Source of the DNA: Thiobacillus denitrificans
Lineage (GTDB): Bacteria > Pseudomonadota > Gammaproteobacteria > Burkholderiales > Thiobacillaceae
Length of the DNA: 64,000 bases
Assembly: GCA_020723405.1 (NCBI GenBank)
Contig: DYIY01000007.1
Coordinates: 62,001-126,000, forward strand
Direction of reading: 5' to 3'
Under the pieces are notes generated by a model. That model searched no databases, was not told where the DNA came from, and saw nothing but the letters and a program-made list of their open reading frames with translations. Position numbers and translations under genes: made by a program. Shown piece by piece: positions 53,656 through 64,000 of this stretch. Every line of letters starts with the position of its first letter. The stretch's first letter is position 1.

Positions 53656-56600
53656 TTGAACGCCGCGCCCAACGGAACCCCGAACCGGCCGGCCAACATG
53701 GGCGCGCTGGTTCCGGCCCTGCTCTATGCGATTTTCGCCGCCCTGTGGATTCTGGTGTCGGACCAAATGGTCACCTGGCTGTTCAAGGACCCGCTCCACG
53801 TCTCCCTGGCCAACACCCTGAAGGGCTGGCTGTTCGTCTCCGTCACCGCCCTGCTGTTCTACTTCCTGCTGCGACGCCGCAGCATTGAATCCGGGTATCC
53901 GTCCCCCGGGCCCATTGCCCCGGCACGCTACGCCTGGCCTGCCCTGGTCGTGCTGCTGGCCATCGTCGCCGTCACCGCAGGCGGCATCGCCAGCACCCTG
54001 GCCCAGAAGCGCGAGGTGGAAGCTGCGCGTCTGCACGCCATCGCCGACCTCAAGGCCAACCAGATCAACGACTGGCTCCAGGAACGCATGGGGAATGCCC
54101 GGTTCGTCCAGAGCAGCCTCTTCTTCGCCGAGCAGTACGAGGCATGGGCCAACCATCATCAGGACACGGCATGGCAACGGCTGACCACCCGCCTGGAGCA
54201 ATTGCTCAACAACCGGGGATTGCATGCCGTCTCCCTGCTGGACCCCAACGGCAAGCGGCTGTGGGCGTCCAAGGAGGCCCCCGGGCAACTGGCCCCCCCG
54301 TTGCTTGCCGCCGTGGAGCTGGCCTGGGACGGCCAGGTCCGGCGGGTGGGCCCCTACGTCGGCAACAACGGGCACCGGCGCATGGATTTCGTCGTGCCCC
54401 TCACCGTGAGCGAGGGTTTGCCGCCCATGGTGGTGCTGCATCTGGACCCGGAAGGCTGGCTCTACCCCATGCTGCAAGCCTGGCCGGTGGCCAGCAGGAG
54501 CGGTGAAATCCAGTTGGTGCGCCGGGACGGGGAGCAGATTCAGTTTCTCAACGACCTGCGCCATCACAAAGGCGAAGCGGTGACCTTTCGCGTGCCCCTT
54601 GGCAACAGCAGCATGCTGGCCGCCCAGGCTCTGGCCGGCAAGACCCGGGCCGTGGAAACCCTCTCGGGCGTTGACTACCGGGGCGTGCCGGTGCTCGGCA
54701 AGGTGCGCGCCATTCCCGACACGGACTGGTTCCTGGTGGCCAAGATGGATCGTTCGGAGATCTATGCCGACGCCTACCAGGACACCATCTGGATGGGCCT
54801 GACGGGCATTCTGGCCCTGTTCATCATCCTGGCCAGCCTGGCCATCCTGCGCCAGCGCCATCGCCTGGCCCTGGCCGAACATGCCCGGCAGGCCGAGATG
54901 GAACGGACCCGGGCCCTGAAACTGCTGGGCGCCTTCGCCGAAAGCTCGGATGACGCCATCTTCGCCAAGGATCTGTCGGGCCGCTACATTCTCTGCAACC
55001 GGGCCGCCGGCCTGTTCGTCGGCAAGCCGGTGGAGGCCGTGTTGGGCCGGGATGACAGGGCCCTGTTCCCCCGGGAGCAGGCGGAACTGATCATGGCCCT
55101 GGATCGCCGGGCCATCGAGGAAAACCGCATCCGCACCCAGGAGGAAGTGCTGTCCACGCCCCAGGGAAGCCGGATATTCCTGGCCACCAAGGGCCCCCTG
55201 CGGGACGAGAACGACCAGATCATCGGCACCTTCGGCATCTCCCGGGACATCACGGAAAGCCAGCAGGCGGAAAACCGGCTGATGGATCAGATGCGCCGCT
55301 TCCGCCTGCTCCTGGACTCCTCCCGGGATGGCATCGTCATCATCGACCAGAATCACCGGGTGGTTGAGGCCAACCAGCGCTTCGCCGACATGCTGGGCTA
55401 CAACCATGAAGACCTGCTGCAACTCCACACACGGGATTTCGAGTCCCCCCAGGGCGAGGCGGACATCCTGGCGAATCTGTCCGACCCAAGCCAGACCCGG
55501 CGCCTGTTCGAGACCCGCCACCGGCGCCAGGACGGCAGTGAGTTCGACGTGGAGGTCAGCGTCAGCGGTGCAAGCTGGGGCGGGGAGAACCTGGTGCTGT
55601 GCATCTGTCGGGACATCAGCCAGCGCAAGCACATCGAGTCCGCCATCCGGGAAAGCGAGGCCCGCTTCCGGGCCCTGGTGGAACAGTCCCTGGCCGGCAT
55701 CTACATCATCCAGGACGGTGGCTTCCGCTACGTCAACCCGGGCTTTGCCGCCATTTTCGGTTACGCCGTGCCCGAGGACATCTTGGGCAAAAACACCATG
55801 GAACTGGTGGCCCCCGAGGATCGGGAACGGGTGGGGGACAACGTGCGCCGCCGGGTCGAAGGGGAAATCGCCGACATCCATTACGTGTTCAAGGGCCTGC
55901 GCCGGGACGGCAGCCGCATCGACGTGGAAGTCCACGGCCGCGCCTTCGACTACGAGGGCAGGCCGGCGGTCATCGGCCTGATTCTGGACATCACCGCCCG
56001 CAAGGCCGCTGAAGATGCCTTGCGGGCCAGCGAGCTGCGTTTCCACGACATCGTCAACGCCTCCGCCGACTGGGTCTGGGAAGTGGATGCCCAGGGCCGT
56101 TACACCTACGCCTCGGAAAGCGTCCGGGACCTGCTGGGCCACTCGGCGGCGGACATCCTGGGCAAGACCCCCTTCGATCTGATGCCGGCGGGGGAAGCGC
56201 AGCGGATCAGGGCCGAGTTCGCCGACATCGCCGCCCGCAAAGCGCCCTTCCGCGACCTGGAGAACATCAACCTGCACCGGGATGGCAGCCTGCGCTACAT
56301 CCAGACCAACGGCATGCCCATCCTGGACGAAGCCGGAGAACTGTTGGGTTACCGGGGGCTGGATCGGGACGTGACGGAACGGAAACTGGCGGAAATCGCC
56401 CTCCGGGAGAGCGAGGCACGCTGGATCATGGCCATCGAGAGCGCCGGCCACGGGGTCTGGGACTGGAATATGGAAACCCGCAGGGTGTTTTTCTCGCCCA
56501 CCTGGAAAACCATGCTGGGCCATGGCGAGGACGAAATCGGCAGCGGTCAGGAAGAATGGTCCAAGCGGGTGCACCCGGAAGATCTCCCCCACTGCCGAGC

Positions 56601-56978
56601 CGCCCTGGAACGGCATTTCCGCGGCGAAACGGAAACCTACATCTGTGAACACCGGATGCGCTGCAAGGATGGCCGCTACAAGTGGATCCTGAACCGGGGC
56701 CGGGTGGTGGCCCGGGCCGCCGATGGTGAACCAGCACGGATGATCGGCACCCATACCGACATCAGCCTCACCAAGGCCGCCGAGGCGGAAATGCGCCGCA
56801 AGACGGAGGAACTGGCCGAGCGCAACGCCGAGCTGGAACGCTTCAACCGGGCCACCGTGGGCCGGGAACTGGACATGATCGAACTGAAGAAGCAGGTCAA
56901 CGAACTGGCCCGCGAACTGGGCCAGCCTGAACCCTATGATCTGTCCTTCACGGCGGGCCCCGGTGGGGCCCATGCGCC

Positions 56979-56982
<4 letters not shown>
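53656..56982 (+). CDS. Multi-PAS membrane receptor without output domain
   Basis: 1108 residues from TTG 53656 (ATG 53698 is an alternative). Three or more TM helices near the N-terminus ([56 protein letters not shown]), an extracytoplasmic Cache-like region to about 370, a further TM ([18 protein letters not shown]), then five PAS domains beginning near 429, 550, 672, 795 and 922. It ends in a coiled coil (about 1045-1090, [20 protein letters not shown]) with no HisKA, GGDEF or other effector. The last four bases overlap the next gene (ATGA). Confidence 0.88.
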
Positions 56983-61823
<4,841 letters not shown>

Positions 61824-61901
61824 GCAGTTGGACGCGCCCCATGGTGCGTTCGGGTGCGACGTTGGCGAACGCGCTGGCGCGACCTGAGAGCGGGGCTGTT
61901 C
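61824..61901 (+). repeat. Dispersed ~80-bp repeat, copy B
   Basis: Starts one base after the kinase stop and aligns to copy A (12762-12842). It is followed by hairpin-forming sequence: GGGGCTG-TT-CAGCCCC (61892-61907) and GGCCCGCCC...GGGTGGGCC. No T-run follows, so termination is not certain. From 61908 to 62066 nothing else is recognised. Confidence 0.65.
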
Positions 61902-62066
61902 AGCCCCGGCCCGCCCCTTGCGGGTGGGCCGCTTCTCCTGACGCATGCCACCAAGCCGGAGCCCCGGACGGGCTACCGCCCGGGCAAGGGCCGGTTTGAT
62001 CCGCGAACCGGACTGCCCGCCCCCGTGCTGGCGTGCCCCACAGGCCGCACCCGGATGGGCCCCGGC

Positions 62067-63857
62067 TCAGGCCCCCGGGGTGCCCGCCGGGTTGCGCAGG
62101 CGGATGTGCAGTTCCCGCAACTGTTTCTCGTCCACGGCGTTGGGGGCGTCGGTCATCAGGCAGGAAGCCCGCTGGGTCTTGGGGAAGGCGATGACGTCGC
62201 GGATGGATTCGGCGCCGGTCATGAGGGTCACCAGCCGGTCCAGGCCGAAGGCCAGGCCGCCGTGGGGCGGGGCGCCGTACTTGAGGGCGTCCAGCAGGAA
62301 GCCGAACTTGTTGCGCCGTTCCGCTTCGCCGATGTTCAGGGCGGCGAAGACTTTTTCCTGGACTTCTTCCTTGTGGATACGCACGGAGCCGCCGCCCACT
62401 TCCCAGCCGTTGAGCACCATGTCGTAGGCCTTGGACAGGGCCTTGCCCGGGTCGCTGGTCAGGTAGTCATCATGGCCGTCCTTGGGACTGGTGAAGGGGT
62501 GGTGCAGGGCGTCCCAGCGGTTTTCGTCCTCGTTGTACTCGAACATGGGGAAGTCCACCACCCACAGGGGGGCCCAGGCGCGGCCGTCCACGTGGCCCTT
62601 CTCGTGGCCCACCTTGAGGCGCAGGGCGCCCAGGGCGTCGTTCACCACCTTGGCCTTGTCGGCGCCGAAGAAGATGAGGTCGCCGTTCTTGGCGCCGGTG
62701 CGCTCCATGACCGCCTGAAGGGCGGCTGCGTTCAGGTTCTTGACGATGGGGGATTGCAGGCCGGTTTCGTTGAGCTGGCTCACGTCGTTGACCTTGATGT
62801 AGGCCAGGCCCTTGGCGCCGTAGATCTTCACGAACTCGGTGTAGCCGTCGATCTCGCCCCGGGACAGGCTGGCGCCGCCGGGAATGCGCAGGGCGGCCAC
62901 TCGGCCCTTGGGGTCGTTGGCCGGGCCGGAGAAGACCTTGAAGGCCACGTCCTTCATGGCATCGGTGACTTCGGTGATCTCCAGGGTCACCCGCATGTCC
63001 GGCTTGTCGGAGCCGTAGCGGCCCATGGCTTCGGCGAAGGTCATGCGCGGGAAGGGGTCCGGCAGGTCGATGTCCTGGGCCTTCTTGAACATGTCCCGGA
63101 TCATGCCTTCCACCAGGGTCATGATCTCTTCCTCGCCGAGGAAGGAGGTCTCCAGGTCCACCTGGGTGAATTCGGGCTGGCGGTCGGCGCGCAGGTCTTC
63201 GTCGCGGAAGCACTTGGTGATCTGGAAGTAGCGGTCGTAGCCGGCCACCATCAGCAACTGCTTGAAAAGCTGGGGTGACTGGGGCAAGGCGTAGAACATG
63301 CCGTCGTGGACCCGGGAGGGAACCAGGTAGTCCCGGGCGCCTTCCGGGGTGGAACGGGTCAGCATGGGGGTTTCCACTTCGATGAAGCCGTTCTGGTCCA
63401 GGTAGTCGCGCATCAGCTTGGACACCCGGTAACGCAGGCGCATGTTGGCCTGCATGGCCGGCCGGCGCAGGTCCAGGTAGCGGTATTGCAGGCGGATGTT
63501 CTCGTTGATGGTGTCGTCATCCATCTGGAAAGGGGGGGTCAGGCTGGCGTTGAGGATTTCCAGTTCCTGGGTGAGCACCTCGATCATGCCGGTGGGCAGG
63601 TTGGGGTTTTCGGTGCCGGCGGGACGGGGGCGCACCTTGCCCACCACCCGCAGGACGAATTCGGAGCGGGTCTCCTCGGCCAGCTTGAAGGCTTCCGGGG
63701 TATCCGGGTCGATCACCACCTGCACCGTGCCCTCCCGGTCGCGCAGGTCGATGAAGATGACGCCGCCGTGGTCACGCCGGCGGTGGGCCCAGCCGCACAG
63801 GTTGACGATCTGGCCGATGTGGTCGGCGTTGACGGCGCCGCAGTAGTGGGTACGCAT
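62067..63857 (-). CDS. aspS: Aspartyl-tRNA synthetase
   Basis: 596 residues. It begins [20 protein letters not shown], with OB-fold ([17 protein letters not shown]). Class II motif 1 lies near [18 protein letters not shown], motif 2 is [18 protein letters not shown], motif 3 is GLDRLVTLM near the end. The inserted GAD domain lies between motifs 2 and 3. It is the bacterial-type, possibly non-discriminating enzyme; this cannot be decided here. The C-terminus ([13 protein letters not shown]) is typical. Confidence 0.95.
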   Translation of the reverse strand: MRTHYCGAVNADHIGQIVNLCGWAHRRRDHGGVIFIDLRDREGTVQVVIDPDTPEAFKLAEETRSEFVLRVVGKVRPRPAGTENPNLPTGMIEVLTQELEILNASLTPPFQMDDDTINENIRLQYRYLDLRRPAMQANMRLRYRVSKLMRDYLDQNGFIEVETPMLTRSTPEGARDYLVPSRVHDGMFYALPQSPQLFKQLLMVAGYDRYFQITKCFRDEDLRADRQPEFTQVDLETSFLGEEEIMTLVEGMIRDMFKKAQDIDLPDPFPRMTFAEAMGRYGSDKPDMRVTLEITEVTDAMKDVAFKVFSGPANDPKGRVAALRIPGGASLSRGEIDGYTEFVKIYGAKGLAYIKVNDVSQLNETGLQSPIVKNLNAAALQAVMERTGAKNGDLIFFGADKAKVVNDALGALRLKVGHEKGHVDGRAWAPLWVVDFPMFEYNEDENRWDALHHPFTSPKDGHDDYLTSDPGKALSKAYDMVLNGWEVGGGSVRIHKEEVQEKVFAALNIGEAERRNKFGFLLDALKYGAPPHGGLAFGLDRLVTLMTGAESIRDVIAFPKTQRASCLMTDAPNAVDEKQLRELHIRLRNPAGTPGA

Positions 63858-63878
63858 GCTGTTTTCCTAGTGTGTGAC

Positions 63879-64000
63879 TCAGTCGCCCGGGTAGGTGGCG
63901 CTGGCGGTTTTGACGGGGGAGGCCACCACGCCCATGGAGACGATGGCCTTGAAGGCGGCGTCCACGCTCATGTCCAGTTCGATGACCTCATCGCGCCGGA
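63879..64000 (-). CDS. DUF502 family membrane protein, C-terminal end only
   Basis: Forty codons before the TGA at 63879-63881, open to the window edge. IELDMSVDAAFKAIVSMGVVA is the characteristic C-terminal stretch of DUF502 proteins, which I know as upstream neighbours of aspS in Betaproteobacteria. The N-terminal TM part is outside the window. It lies 21 bases upstream of aspS. Confidence 0.75.
   Translation of the reverse strand, partial: RRDEVIELDMSVDAAFKAIVSMGVVASPVKTASATYPGD

Overview
The window is about 66% G+C and almost fully coding. It looks like a betaproteobacterial chromosome. The order hfq-hflX-hflK-hflC-DUF2065-hisZ-purA, the block yafS-like/rnhA/dnaQ beside gloB and mltD, and the cluster pcm-rhodanese-tolC-type protein all fit that class. 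A Rhodocyclales or Nitrosomonadales member is my best guess, but I cannot fix the genus. No rRNA, tRNA, CRISPR array, insertion sequence or prophage is visible.

Layout. 1-0.8 kb: two tandem Uma2-family genes, the first cut by the window edge. 0.9-12.7 kb: housekeeping genes (patatin-like lipase, miaA, rlmJ, a metallo-beta-lactamase-fold protein, a TolC-type protein, rhodanese, pcm, rppH, a CBS protein, a Pro/Ala-repeat secreted protein, mrp/apbC) and a MerR regulator with the signature of B12-binding light sensors. 12.9-20.3 kb: a cupin, then a minus-strand run yafS-like/rnhA/dnaQ/TonB receptor/orphan solute-binding protein/GGDEF-EAL enzyme. 20.3-22.6 kb: gloB and mltD. 22.7-31.8 kb: a Yej-type oligopeptide ABC importer with two secreted-protein genes inserted between the binding protein and the permeases. 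32-38.6 kb: the purA-to-hfq block. 38.7-49.0 kb: a GGDEF/EAL protein, an unrecognised 387-residue protein, and a complete MvhADG-HdrABC hydrogenase/heterodisulfide reductase operon with its maturation protease. 49.2-52.4 kb: rlhA with a broken 5' end, a ParDE-like toxin-antitoxin pair with a palindromic operator, and a decayed second copy of that pair. 52.5-61.8 kb: an HD-GYP response regulator, a PAS-only membrane receptor and a giant hybrid kinase. 62-64 kb: aspS and the end of a DUF502 gene.

How it works together. The most distinctive system is the Mvh/Hdr operon. In methanogens this complex couples H2 oxidation to ferredoxin and disulfide reduction by flavin-based electron bifurcation; here it sits in a bacterial background and its physiological disulfide or other acceptor is unknown. 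The second theme is signalling: two GGDEF/EAL proteins, one HD-GYP protein and two multi-PAS membrane proteins, one of the GGDEF/EAL proteins being in a run with an outer-membrane receptor and a lone periplasmic binding protein. The third theme is small repeats. A palindromic element lies in frame inside the GTPase domain of hflX, a different G/C-run element lies in frame in the yejF linker and also in the hydrogenase operon, and an approximately 80-bp element occurs downstream of both mrp and the hybrid kinase.
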